A stretch of DNA of 64,000 bases. Source: Saccharopolyspora spinosa NRRL 18395 (GTDB taxonomy: Bacteria; Actinomycetota; Actinomycetes; Mycobacteriales; Pseudonocardiaceae). Positions 17,365 through 25,730 of the stretch are shown one piece after another. A program made the position numbers and the translations under genes. The stretch is taken from the NCBI RefSeq assembly GCF_000194155.1, contig NZ_GL877879.1, positions 1,910,637-1,974,636 of the forward strand. Reading direction: 5' to 3'. The first letter of the stretch is position 1; every line of letters starts with the position of its first letter. The notes under the pieces are model-generated. The model was given only the letters and a program-made list of their open reading frames with translations, had not been told where the DNA came from and ran no database searches.

Positions 17365-18699
17365 TCATTTCTCGCAGCGGCGCGGGCGTTGGCGTCGGGT
17401 TCCGGCCGCCCGCAGGACGATCGCGGCCGTGCGGGCCACGATCACGGCGTCCCACCACGGCGACCAGTACTCGATGTACTGGTTGTCGAACCGCGCCCGG
17501 TCCGGGATGGACGTGTCGCCGTGCAGGCCCTGCACCTGCGCCCAGCCGGTCATTCCGCCGCGCATCCGGTGCCGGTCGGCGTAGCGCGGGATCTCCCGCC
17601 CGAACCGCACCGCGTAGTACGGCCGCTCCGGGCGGGGCCCGACCAGCGACATGTCGCCGCGCAGTACGTTGACCAGCTGCGGCAGCTCGTCGAGGTGCGT
17701 GCCGCGCAGCCAGCGTCCGAGCGCGGTGCACTGGTCGGCGGTCACCGACCAGTGCTGCCCCAGGTCGCCGTTGACGGTGCGGAGCTTGACGACCTCGCTG
17801 GTCCGCCCGGTCCGCGTCACGCGCAGCTGGCGGAAGAACGTCCTGCCGCCACCGCTGAGCGCGACCAGCGCGGCCAGTACCAGCAGCAGCGGTCCCGACA
17901 CCAACAACATCAGTCCGCTGAGGACTACATCGGAAGCGCGCTTGACCAGCGCGCCCGCGCGACTGTGACCGAAGCGGCGCAGCGGGATCAGCGGCACGCC
18001 CCAGATCTCGTCCATGCTGGCGCGCGGCAACGCCATGCCCAGCTCGTGCAGCCGGGGCACGACGCAGACATCCGCCAGCAGCGGGCGGCAAACGCGGACC
18101 AAGGCGACCAGGTACGAGTCGTCTGAGCACACGATCACCCGGGTGATGCGCTGCGCGGCAAGGATTTCCGCCAACCCGCTCGGCTGGGTGAGCAACCGGG
18201 GCCGCAGCCCGAACTCGGGATGGTCGGCCGCCAGCTCGGCGACTTCCCCGGCCAGCGCGTCGGATCCGACGATCAGCGTCGGCTCGTTGAGCAGCCCGCG
18301 CCGATACCCGCCGCGCAGCACCGAGTACAGGCCACCGCGAGCCACGAGCAGGCCGGCCAACCCTGAGACGCCCATCAGGAGCAGCGCATCGCCGGAGTGC
18401 CACGGCAGCAGCAGCACCAGCGGTGCACCGGCCGCGACCGCGAGCTGCGGCAGCTGGTCCGACACCCGCAGGCAAATCCGCAGCCGGTGCTGGCCCTGCG
18501 CGGCCAGCACCACGAGCGCCGCCAGCGCGAAACCCGCGCCGAACAGCCAGTGCACGCCGACCACCGGGATCAGCACCACCAGCACTGCGATGTCGACGGC
18601 TGGCAGCAACCAGCCCCCGACCTGCCGCCGCACCCGCAGCCCGTGGCCGCTCGCGGCGAGCGGCCACGGCTGCGCCACGGCGGGTTCGGTCACGCTCAT
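17365..18699 (-). CDS. polyprenyl-phosphate sugar-1-phosphate transferase (initiating enzyme)
   Basis: A 444-residue long-form phosphoglycosyltransferase that starts surface-polymer repeat units by placing a sugar-1-phosphate on undecaprenyl or decaprenyl phosphate. The N-terminal part has several hydrophobic segments (LLPAVDIAVLVVLIPVVGV and others), then a nucleotide-fold region. The conserved C-terminal catalytic domain begins KRASDVVLSGLMLLVSG and contains RGTHLDELPQLVNVLRGDMS, VGPRPE and GMTGWAQVQGL. The ATG at 18699 overlaps the stop of the flavoprotein gene (ATGA). Its presence shows that the locus builds a lipid-linked heteropolymer in addition to any product of the processive GT2. 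Confidence 0.92.
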   Translation of the reverse strand: MSVTEPAVAQPWPLAASGHGLRVRRQVGGWLLPAVDIAVLVVLIPVVGVHWLFGAGFALAALVVLAAQGQHRLRICLRVSDQLPQLAVAAGAPLVLLLPWHSGDALLLMGVSGLAGLLVARGGLYSVLRGGYRRGLLNEPTLIVGSDALAGEVAELAADHPEFGLRPRLLTQPSGLAEILAAQRITRVIVCSDDSYLVALVRVCRPLLADVCVVPRLHELGMALPRASMDEIWGVPLIPLRRFGHSRAGALVKRASDVVLSGLMLLVSGPLLLVLAALVALSGGGRTFFRQLRVTRTGRTSEVVKLRTVNGDLGQHWSVTADQCTALGRWLRGTHLDELPQLVNVLRGDMSLVGPRPERPYYAVRFGREIPRYADRHRMRGGMTGWAQVQGLHGDTSIPDRARFDNQYIEYWSPWWDAVIVARTAAIVLRAAGTRRQRPRRCEK

Positions 18700-19919
18700 C
18701 CGGCACCCCCGACGACCACCGGCCGCGCCGTGGTCGCGTCGATCCGGGCGGTCATCATCCGAACCGCGTAGTCGGCGCCGTAGACGAACCGCATGACCGG
18801 CCCGTGGCTCGGTGCCACCAGCGGCCCGGCGAAGTACAGGCCCGGCACCGACGACTCGAAGTCCTTGCCGACGCGCGGCGTTCCGTCGATCGTGCGGATG
18901 GCCGACCGCAGCCCGGCCGACAGCATCGGCAGCCGGGTGATCTCCGGCGGGTAGCCGGTGGCGCAGATGACGTGGTCCGCGGTGAACTCGCGGACCTCGC
19001 CGCCGACGTGCACCCCGAGCCGCACCTGATCGCCGGTGGCCTTTGCCCAGTCCAGCCGGTGCCCGACGTGCACCGGGAAGCGGCCCTCGACCCGCTCACG
19101 CAGCCACCAGCCTCCGGCCGGTCCGAGCGCGGTGCGCGCCCGGTAGATCCTGGTCGCCCTGGGCAGGTGCCGGAACACCTTCGGGTGCTCGGAGTAGAAC
19201 CAGGTGGACAGCCCCGAACCGAGCCCGGCCTCCGGCTCGCGCATCCGGCTCCACAGCGGACGATCCGGGAGCAGCGGTTTCCCGTTCCACGCGATGCTCG
19301 GCGCGCGCGCAACCAGCCGCGCGTTGGCGCCGTTCTCGTACAGCAGCGCCGCAGTCTCCAGCGCGGACTGCCCGGCACCCACGACGATCACGTCCTGACC
19401 GTCGAAGGAGCTCAGGTCGTCGTGCACCGAGCTGTGTGTGCAAAGCTCGGCAGGCAGTTCGGAGAACACCCCCGGGATCCGCGCGAAGTACTCGACACCG
19501 ACCGCGACCACCACCTGGCTCGCCTCGACGCGCTCCCCGCTGCTCAACGTCAGCTCGAACCGGCCCGGCCGCTGCTCGATGTCGGAGACCAGCTCCTCCT
19601 CCACGTCGAGGCCGCGGCCCTGCTGGAACCACTCGCCGTAGTCAACGAAGTTCTCCAGCGACACCGGCACGCCGTAGTCCGCGTAGCGGCGCCCGGTCTC
19701 CAGGCAGAAGTTGCGCAGCGTGTGCGTGCCGTCCGGGTCGGACAGGTTCGAGGCGAAGCCCTGCGACTTCAGGTACATGCCGCGCGGCATGTGGGCGCGC
19801 CACAGGTTCATCGGCAACCCGAACTGCCGGTAGGACAGGCCGGCCCGGCGCAGGTGCGCCGCCAGCGACAGGCCGTAGGGCCCGGCACCGACGATGGCAA
19901 CGTCAACGAGATCGCTCAT
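18696..19919 (-). CDS. FAD-dependent NAD(P)-binding oxidoreductase/monooxygenase-like
   Basis: A 407-residue flavoprotein. The N-terminal FAD motif is DVAIVGAGPYGLSLAAHL, the second dinucleotide site is VIVVGAGQSALETAALL and a late ATGYPPEI matches the flavin-monooxygenase-type ATG motif. The start at ATG 19919 has GAGGAG upstream and overlaps the ATP-grasp stop (ATGA). The stop in turn overlaps the next gene. This double overlap ties it to a ligase and an initiating sugar transferase, an odd place for a monooxygenase-type enzyme. Possible roles are N- or C-oxidation of a sugar or of an amino-acid substituent. The reaction is unknown. Confidence 0.82.
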   Translation of the reverse strand: MSDLVDVAIVGAGPYGLSLAAHLRRAGLSYRQFGLPMNLWRAHMPRGMYLKSQGFASNLSDPDGTHTLRNFCLETGRRYADYGVPVSLENFVDYGEWFQQGRGLDVEEELVSDIEQRPGRFELTLSSGERVEASQVVVAVGVEYFARIPGVFSELPAELCTHSSVHDDLSSFDGQDVIVVGAGQSALETAALLYENGANARLVARAPSIAWNGKPLLPDRPLWSRMREPEAGLGSGLSTWFYSEHPKVFRHLPRATRIYRARTALGPAGGWWLRERVEGRFPVHVGHRLDWAKATGDQVRLGVHVGGEVREFTADHVICATGYPPEITRLPMLSAGLRSAIRTIDGTPRVGKDFESSVPGLYFAGPLVAPSHGPVMRFVYGADYAVRMMTARIDATTARPVVVGGAG

Positions 19920-21238
19920 CTGCACTCCTCGAACAGCCGCTTGCGGCGGCGTCTGATCGGTTTCCCCAGGGCGTGATTGCGCCCCGGGACGTACTGGGGC
20001 TCGGCGAGCGCTGGATGTCGGGTGCGGCGGTGCAACGGCAACGGCCGGGCAACCGCGCGGCAGACCATCCAGAGGCACATCAGGACGAACGGCAGCAGGT
20101 CGTCGCGGGCGAACCAGGCAGTCTCGTCCACGCCGCGCATCGACGACGCCCAGGACCGCAACCCCAGTTCGCCGCGGCACAAATACCGCAGCGCCGCGAT
20201 CGGGTCGTAGTTCTCCACCAGGAACCGCCGGCCAACCGGTTGCCGGCCCGCCGGGACCTCCTGCCCCGTGAGGTCCAGGTAGGACGCGAGCGCGACGTCC
20301 ACGCCCGCGTCGTCGCGGAACAACCGGAACTGGGCGCCCAGCCGCGGGTTGAAGTCCAGCAGCTTGTAGCGCCGGTCGCGGGCGTCCCACCGGAAATCGA
20401 GGTCCACGATGCCGCTGAACGCCAACTGCTCCAGCAGCTTCGCGGATTCCTTCAGCAGAGCCTCGTTCTCCACGCAGCGCCCGAGGCTGGTCAGCCCCGC
20501 GTGCGCGGGATAGGAGCGCTCCTTGACGCCGGTGAAGGCCGGGCGACACACCGACGCGGCGTCGCAGTAGCCGTGGAAGAACCAGTCGTGCCCCGGCCCG
20601 CCCGGGATGAACTCCTGCAGCATCAGGCCACCGACGGCGGCGTCCCCGCAGCGGCCGTAGAGCTCGGCCAGCTCCTCCTCATCGCGGACGATCGTGGTGC
20701 TGCGCACCCCGCCCGGCGCCCCGAGCCACGGCGCGGAAAGCTTCGCCACCAGCGGATACCCCACCTCGTCCGCGAATTCCAACGCCTCGTCCCACGCGCC
20801 GATCAGCGTCGCCTCCGCGCACGGCACGTCCAGTCGGCGGCACAACTGGAACATCGAGTACTTCCCGGCCAATTGGCGCGGAAGATCGCGGGCCGGCTGG
20901 GCGAACCGGAAGTACGGCCGCAGCGGGTCACCGTGCTCGGCCAGGAAGATCGCGGCCGCGTCGTCGGTGGGGATCAGCACCGACGGCCGGCCGATCCGAT
21001 CGGCCAGCTGCGCGAGCCCGTCGCGGATCCGGTCGGTCTCCGCCGGATCCGGGCTCCACAGCCAACGCCCGCGCAGGTAGCGGGAATGCGCGGCCGGGGC
21101 CAGGGAATCCTCTTGCACGGCGTACACCGGCACCCCGACCCGGCCGAGGCTGCGGATCACCCCGAGTCCGCCGTGGTGCATGACATTTGGATCGAGTTTG
21201 AACACCACCGCGGGCGTGGACGTGTCGAAGGGGAGCAT
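19916..21238 (-). CDS. ATP-grasp carboxylate-amine ligase-like protein
   Basis: A 440-residue ATP-grasp enzyme. ATP-grasp features are KYSMFQLCRRLDVPCAEA at the start of the domain, YPLVAKLSAP (first ATP Lys), MLQEFIPGG, and the metal-binding end FSGIVDLDFRWD with LLDFNPRLGAQF. Family members join a carboxylate to an amine, or less often a thiol, using ATP. The N-terminal Rossmann part begins AVVFKLDPNVMHHGGLGVIRS. ATG 21238 is preferred because GAGGGG is 9 bases upstream; a longer frame reaching 21739 overlaps the dehydrogenase gene. It lies 13 bp after the sugar dehydrogenase. If that enzyme makes a uronic acid, this ligase could amidate it with an amino acid. That is inference. Confidence 0.85.
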   Translation of the reverse strand: MLPFDTSTPAVVFKLDPNVMHHGGLGVIRSLGRVGVPVYAVQEDSLAPAAHSRYLRGRWLWSPDPAETDRIRDGLAQLADRIGRPSVLIPTDDAAAIFLAEHGDPLRPYFRFAQPARDLPRQLAGKYSMFQLCRRLDVPCAEATLIGAWDEALEFADEVGYPLVAKLSAPWLGAPGGVRSTTIVRDEEELAELYGRCGDAAVGGLMLQEFIPGGPGHDWFFHGYCDAASVCRPAFTGVKERSYPAHAGLTSLGRCVENEALLKESAKLLEQLAFSGIVDLDFRWDARDRRYKLLDFNPRLGAQFRLFRDDAGVDVALASYLDLTGQEVPAGRQPVGRRFLVENYDPIAALRYLCRGELGLRSWASSMRGVDETAWFARDDLLPFVLMCLWMVCRAVARPLPLHRRTRHPALAEPQYVPGRNHALGKPIRRRRKRLFEECR

Positions 21239-21251
21239 CGGCGCCATCCCC

Positions 21252-22598
21252 TCACAGCACGCGCCGGTGCGGCACGGCGTCGAACTGGTAGGTCGCGTCG
21301 AGCACCTGCGGGCAGTCCCGCGCCCAGCCGTAGTCGACGCCGGGGTGCAAGGTGTGCAGCACGGTGACGTCCCAGTCCCGGCCGCGCGGCGCCGGCTCGC
21401 TGACCATCCGGGTGCCGTCGGCCAGGGTGATCTCCGGCAGCAGCGGGTCGAAGTAGTGCACGGCGATCCCGATCCGGCGCAGCCCGGCGAGGATCGGCAG
21501 CGCCGGGGACTCACGGAGGTCCCGCACACCCGCCTTGTAGCTGACCCCGGCGACCACCACCCGGGCCCCGGAGTGGTCGATACCCGCGTCGCCGAGCATC
21601 TCCACCACGCGCTGCACCACCTGGCCGGGCCGCTGGTCGATCGAGCGCATCGCCTGTTCGATGACCGGCGCCGAGACGCCTTCCCGCCGCAGCTGCCACA
21701 ACAGGTAGTACGGGTCGCACGGGATGCAGTGCCCGCCAACCCCGGGCCCCGGGAAGCTGCCCAGGAACCCGTACGGCTTGGTCCCGGCCGCGATGGTCAC
21801 CTCGATCGGGTCCAGTCCGAGCACCGAGCACGCGTCGGCCATCTCGTTGGCCAGTGCAAGGTTCACCGCGCGGAAGATGTTCTCGTAGAGCTTGGTCAGT
21901 TCGGCAGCCTCCGGCGAGCTCACCAGGTACACCGAATCGGTCATCCGCGACACGACCTCGGCGGCCCGATCGGCGCACCGCGGTGTGACGCCTCCGACGA
22001 CGCGCGGAGTCTCCCGTTGCACGTGGTCGAAGTTGCCGGGGTCGATGCGCTCCGGGCTGAACGCGACGTGCACGTCGGTGCCCACTCGCATGCCCCGCTG
22101 CTCCAGCGGCTCGACCAGCAGCTGCCGGGTGGTGCCCGCGAAAGTCGTCGAGGTCAGGATGATCGTCTGACCGCGGCGGGCGAACGCGACGACGGTCTCG
22201 CAGGCCGCCCGCAAGGCGGTCAGGTCCGGCTGGTGCGCGGTGTCGACCGGCGTCGGCACGCACACGATCACCGCGTCCGCGCCGGCGAGCACCGACGGAT
22301 CGCAGGACAGCTGTAGGTCGCCGGCGGCCAGTGAAGCAGTCAATGCGCGCCGCTCCAGCTCGGGCATGTCCACCTCGCCGGCCTTGATGGCCTGCAAGCG
22401 GTCCTCGCTGATGTCGAAGCCGATGACCTGAGCCGTCGGCGACTGCAGCGCGCACGCGGTGGGCAATCCCACGTAGCCCAACCCGACGACGACCACCGAT
22501 TCGGTGCGTTCGGGCATCCTCGGCTCGAACGCGATCAGCCGGTCCGCCAACAGGCGTTCCCGGCCGTTGACCGCCAACGCAAGCGGATGTTCAGTCAC
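21252..22598 (-). CDS. UDP-sugar 6-dehydrogenase (UDP-glucose/GlcNAc/ManNAc dehydrogenase family)
   Basis: A 448-residue NAD-dependent nucleotide-sugar dehydrogenase that oxidises C6 of a UDP-sugar twice to give a uronic acid. It has an N-terminal VVVVGLGYVGLPTACAL dinucleotide motif, STTFAGTT, the ELTKLYENIFRAVNLALANE helix and the catalytic Cys near residue 291 in GVGGHCIPCDPYYL. VGGHCIP with KPYGF nearby favours the WecC/WbpA type (UDP-N-acetyl sugars) over plain UDP-glucose dehydrogenase. GTG 22598 follows GGAGGAACC. It is the first gene of the tightly packed operon that continues to GT2. Confidence 0.9.
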   Translation of the reverse strand: MTEHPLALAVNGRERLLADRLIAFEPRMPERTESVVVVGLGYVGLPTACALQSPTAQVIGFDISEDRLQAIKAGEVDMPELERRALTASLAAGDLQLSCDPSVLAGADAVIVCVPTPVDTAHQPDLTALRAACETVVAFARRGQTIILTSTTFAGTTRQLLVEPLEQRGMRVGTDVHVAFSPERIDPGNFDHVQRETPRVVGGVTPRCADRAAEVVSRMTDSVYLVSSPEAAELTKLYENIFRAVNLALANEMADACSVLGLDPIEVTIAAGTKPYGFLGSFPGPGVGGHCIPCDPYYLLWQLRREGVSAPVIEQAMRSIDQRPGQVVQRVVEMLGDAGIDHSGARVVVAGVSYKAGVRDLRESPALPILAGLRRIGIAVHYFDPLLPEITLADGTRMVSEPAPRGRDWDVTVLHTLHPGVDYGWARDCPQVLDATYQFDAVPHRRVL

Positions 22599-22736
22599 GG
22601 TTCCTCCCCCAGTTCGCCGTGCTCAAAGCACTCTCGCACCTTGTTACCGACCGGTTCTCCCACAGCGGGGGGAGCGCGCTTACCGAATCCTGACGAGTCC
22701 CGCGGATCAGTCCGGCGCAGCGGCGCGGAAACATGA

Positions 22737-22796
22737 CGAATTCGCGCGAAATCGCAGTACCCGTCACCGGATTGGGGGCGATTTCACGCGAATTCG
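22737..22796 (-). terminator. 19-bp hairpin between deacetylase and dehydrogenase genes
   Basis: Arm CGAATTCGCGCGAAATCGC (22737-22755) pairs with 22778-22796 with one G-U-type mismatch around a 22-base loop. It lies 20 bp after the deacetylase stop, so it may end that transcript and separate it from the operon beginning at 22598. It shares its core with the palindrome at 8904-8931. Confidence 0.6.
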
Positions 22797-22815
22797 ACGT
22801 TTCGCGCGCGAACCT

Positions 22816-23556
22816 CTAGCGCTTGATCTTCAGCTCGTGGCGCAGTCGCTTGGCCAGCAGTCGCAGCGAGCCGTCCCGGTCCCCCACGTAGGTGCGTGGC
22901 AGGGCGTGCCGACTGGACAGCGGCGAACGCCAGATCGCGCAGGCGTAGTCGTACCCGGCCGCCTCGACCGTGTTCATCACCCGCAGGTCGACATCGCCGT
23001 ACGGGTAGCAGAATCCGCTCACGTCCTGGCCGGTGAGTTCGCTCAGCAGCTCCCGGCTCTCGGCCACCTCTACGATCAGCTCGCCATCGTCCAATTCGGA
23101 CATCCGCTGGTGCAGCATCCCGTGCGAGCCGACCTCCATCCCCGCGTCGGCGACCTCGCGGATCTCCTCGGAAGTCAACAACCGCTTGCGCGGGCCATCG
23201 GCGTCCCAGGCATTGTGCCCGCCGGGCCGCCCGGCGATCACGAAAACGGTCGCGGTGCAGCCGTGCTTCAACAGCGCTGGCTGTACATTGTGGACGAAAT
23301 CCGTGTAGCCGTCATCGAAGGTCAAGCCGACCAAACCACGTCCACCCCCGGTCCGGCGCGCCTGCATCAGCTCGCGCATCGACACCCCGCGCAGCCCGTT
23401 GCGGCGCAACCAGCGCAGCTGGCGGTCGAAGCGCTGCGGATCGACGGTCACCAGGTACGGATCGCGGGCATAGGTGGCCACCGAGTGGTACATCAACACG
23501 TACGGGAACGGACGTTCGGTACCGGTCCGGACCCAATTGCTAACGGTCTGCGTCAT
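22816..23556 (-). CDS. polysaccharide deacetylase (NodB domain, CE4)
   Basis: A 246-residue NodB-fold metal-dependent deacetylase. Motif 1 is LTFDDGYTDF, motif 2 is the metal-binding SHGMLH with two histidines, and motif 3 is FCYPYGDVD. An early VLMYHSVA precedes the fold, as in PgaB/IcaB-type proteins. No clear signal peptide is seen, so it either acts inside the cell or leaves by another route. ATG 23556 is used although its GAGGAAAG is about 10 bases away. It is the first gene of the polysaccharide locus and would remove acetyl groups from N-acetylhexosamines. Confidence 0.88.
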   Translation of the reverse strand: MTQTVSNWVRTGTERPFPYVLMYHSVATYARDPYLVTVDPQRFDRQLRWLRRNGLRGVSMRELMQARRTGGGRGLVGLTFDDGYTDFVHNVQPALLKHGCTATVFVIAGRPGGHNAWDADGPRKRLLTSEEIREVADAGMEVGSHGMLHQRMSELDDGELIVEVAESRELLSELTGQDVSGFCYPYGDVDLRVMNTVEAAGYDYACAIWRSPLSSRHALPRTYVGDRDGSLRLLAKRLRHELKIKR

Positions 23557-23722
23557 GACGTGGCCGCTTTCCTCGGCAGCAGGTGCCGCAAACGCTAGGC
23601 GCGCGGCAGCGCACCAGGATCCGGCCACTGCGGTAAGCCCACTACCGCATCGGCAGGATTTTCACCTGGAAGGGGCCCGATTTCGCAAAGAACTGACCGC
23701 CACCCGGGTGAGCCTCGGCAGA

Positions 23723-25447
23723 TCAGAGCGCTCCGTACTCGCCGACGCGGCGGCCGCCCACCCAGGTCTGCAGGGTCTTGGTCTGCCAGCGAGCCCTGCC
23801 GGGCGGCGGGTCCAGCGGGTCCTGGTCGAGGATGACGAAGTCCGCCCACTTGCCCGGCTCCAGACCGCCGAGCACCCGTTCCTGGTGCGCGGCGAACGCG
23901 GCGTCGAGGGTGAACGAGCGCAACGCCTCCTCCGGGCTCATCGACTGCTCCGGGTACCACCCGCCGACGGGCTGACCGTCGCGGTCGGTGCGGGTGACCG
24001 CCGCGTGCAGGCCGTCGAAGGGATTTTCCGAGGACACCGGGAAATCCGAGCCGGAGGCGATGGTGATGCCCTGGTCGAGCATGGTCCGCCACGCGTAGGC
24101 ACCCGCGATGCGGCCGTGTCCGACGCGCTTCTCCGCCATGTTCATGTCGTCGGTGGCGTGCACCGGCTGCATCGAGGCGATGATGCCGCGCGCCCGAAGT
24201 CGCGGAATGTCTTCCACCGCAAGGACTTGCGCATGCTCGATGCGGTGCCGCATGCCGCCGCCGACTTCGGCCATGACCGCTTCGTAGGCGTCGAGCACCA
24301 TTCGGTTCCCAGCGTCGCCAATGGCGTGCGTGGCGACCTGGAAGCCGGCCCGCATCACCTGTGTGACACGGTTCTTCAGCTCGGCGGTGTCCAGCTGCGG
24401 CAGCCCGGAGTTGCCCGGATCGTCGGCGTAGGGCTGGAGCATGGCCGCGCCGTGGCTGCCGAGCGCGCCGTCGATGTAGAGCTTGACGGTGCGAACGCGC
24501 AGCATGTCGTTGGCGGCGGAGTCGGTGCGCGCCTTCGTGCCGAGCTCGTGGAAGGCGTCGTAGGTCAGGAACGAGTTGGTGCGGATGGTCAGCTCGCCGG
24601 AGTTCGCGAGCTGGTGCAGCACCGCGAGTTCGGCGGCGCTGGTGCCCGCATCGCTGACCGAGGTGAGCCCGACCTCGTTGAGCTTGCGCTGCGCGGCGAG
24701 GAAGTTCTGCTTGATGTTCTCGACCGTCGGCTTCGGCAGGTGCTGTTCGACGAGGCCCTGCGCCGCATCGACGAAGGCCCCGGTCGGGGTGCCATCGGGC
24801 CCGCGCACGATCTCGCCGCCGGGCGGGGTCTGGGTGTCGCGGGTGACGCCGACCTGCCGCAACGCGGCCGAGTTCGCCACCCCGGCGTGCTCGTCGACCC
24901 GGACCAGCCACACCGGCCGGTCGGGCACAACCGCGTCCAGGTCCGCCGCCGACGGCAGCCGGCCGAGTCCCCAGATCACGTCGTTCCAGCCGCGCCCGAG
25001 GATCCACTGCCGCTCCGGGTGCTGCGCGGCGAAGATCTTGAGCGCCTGCATCGCCTCTTGCAGGGACTTCGTCCCGGCGAGGTTGAGCTGCGAGACGTTG
25101 GCACCGAGCTGCCCGAAGTGCCCGTGCGCGTCGTGCAGACCGGGGATCAGCACGCGACCGCGCCCGTCGATGCGCTCCGCACCACCGGCGCTACCGACGT
25201 CGAGCCCGCCGACTCGGCCGTCCGCCTCGATCAGGAGGCTGCCGAACGCGCGCGGCCCGTCCGCGGTCAGGGTGAAGCCCCGCACGTTGTCGATCAGCTT
25301 CCGCCCGCCCGGAGACCCCGCGCCGGTATCACCGCTCGCGCAACCAGCGGAGACCGCCGCTCCGGCGGCGGTCAGCCCGGCCAGCTTCAGGAACTGCGCG
25401 CGGGAGATCCGGAGCTGTGGGGAAGGCCGACAGCACTCCTGACACAT
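23723..25447 (-). CDS. exported amidohydrolase-3 family metal hydrolase (YtcJ-like lipoprotein)
   Basis: A 574-residue amidohydrolase-superfamily protein. The N-terminus resembles a Tat/lipoprotein signal: SRAQFLKLAGLTAAGAAVSAGC ends in lipobox SAGC, but the expected second arginine is Ala. Metal-binding motifs are GLHDAHGH (HxHxH type), the histidines in THAIGD and RIEHAQ, and the late Asp in ASGSDFPVSSENPF. These place it in the amidohydrolase-3/YtcJ branch, which hydrolyses N-acyl or cyclic amide bonds. Six cysteines or prolines crowd the first ten residues, so a start further in is possible. It is transcribed away from the LLM enzyme gene. Its substrate is unknown. Confidence 0.85.
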   Translation of the reverse strand: MCQECCRPSPQLRISRAQFLKLAGLTAAGAAVSAGCASGDTGAGSPGGRKLIDNVRGFTLTADGPRAFGSLLIEADGRVGGLDVGSAGGAERIDGRGRVLIPGLHDAHGHFGQLGANVSQLNLAGTKSLQEAMQALKIFAAQHPERQWILGRGWNDVIWGLGRLPSAADLDAVVPDRPVWLVRVDEHAGVANSAALRQVGVTRDTQTPPGGEIVRGPDGTPTGAFVDAAQGLVEQHLPKPTVENIKQNFLAAQRKLNEVGLTSVSDAGTSAAELAVLHQLANSGELTIRTNSFLTYDAFHELGTKARTDSAANDMLRVRTVKLYIDGALGSHGAAMLQPYADDPGNSGLPQLDTAELKNRVTQVMRAGFQVATHAIGDAGNRMVLDAYEAVMAEVGGGMRHRIEHAQVLAVEDIPRLRARGIIASMQPVHATDDMNMAEKRVGHGRIAGAYAWRTMLDQGITIASGSDFPVSSENPFDGLHAAVTRTDRDGQPVGGWYPEQSMSPEEALRSFTLDAAFAAHQERVLGGLEPGKWADFVILDQDPLDPPPGRARWQTKTLQTWVGGRRVGEYGAL

Positions 25448-25730
25448 CGCCGAACCTCCGTTGGCCGCGCTCGGTTGATCATCTGCCAGGCGAACGTAAT
25501 TCGAAGCCCTTGGGCAGTCAATGAACCGGTGGAGGGGCGATGCACCACCGATCCTCGTGCCCAGCCCCGGCTGGCGGTTCCGGAAATCGGGTGTGCGGTG
25601 GGCGGCGGCTGCGATAGCCTGGCGGCACTCTGATCAGGTTCCCCAGGAGTGCGCCGCAGAACGGGAACGCGCTTGCGCGAAACGAGGGGGCGGCACAGGC
25701 GTTCACCCTGCCCTTTTGGAGGCGCAAATC

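Noticed and set aside
19043-21367. A 774-codon plus-strand frame over the ligase and flavoprotein genes
   Set aside because: Shadow frame; it would be antisense to two genes with clear domains and overlapping starts.
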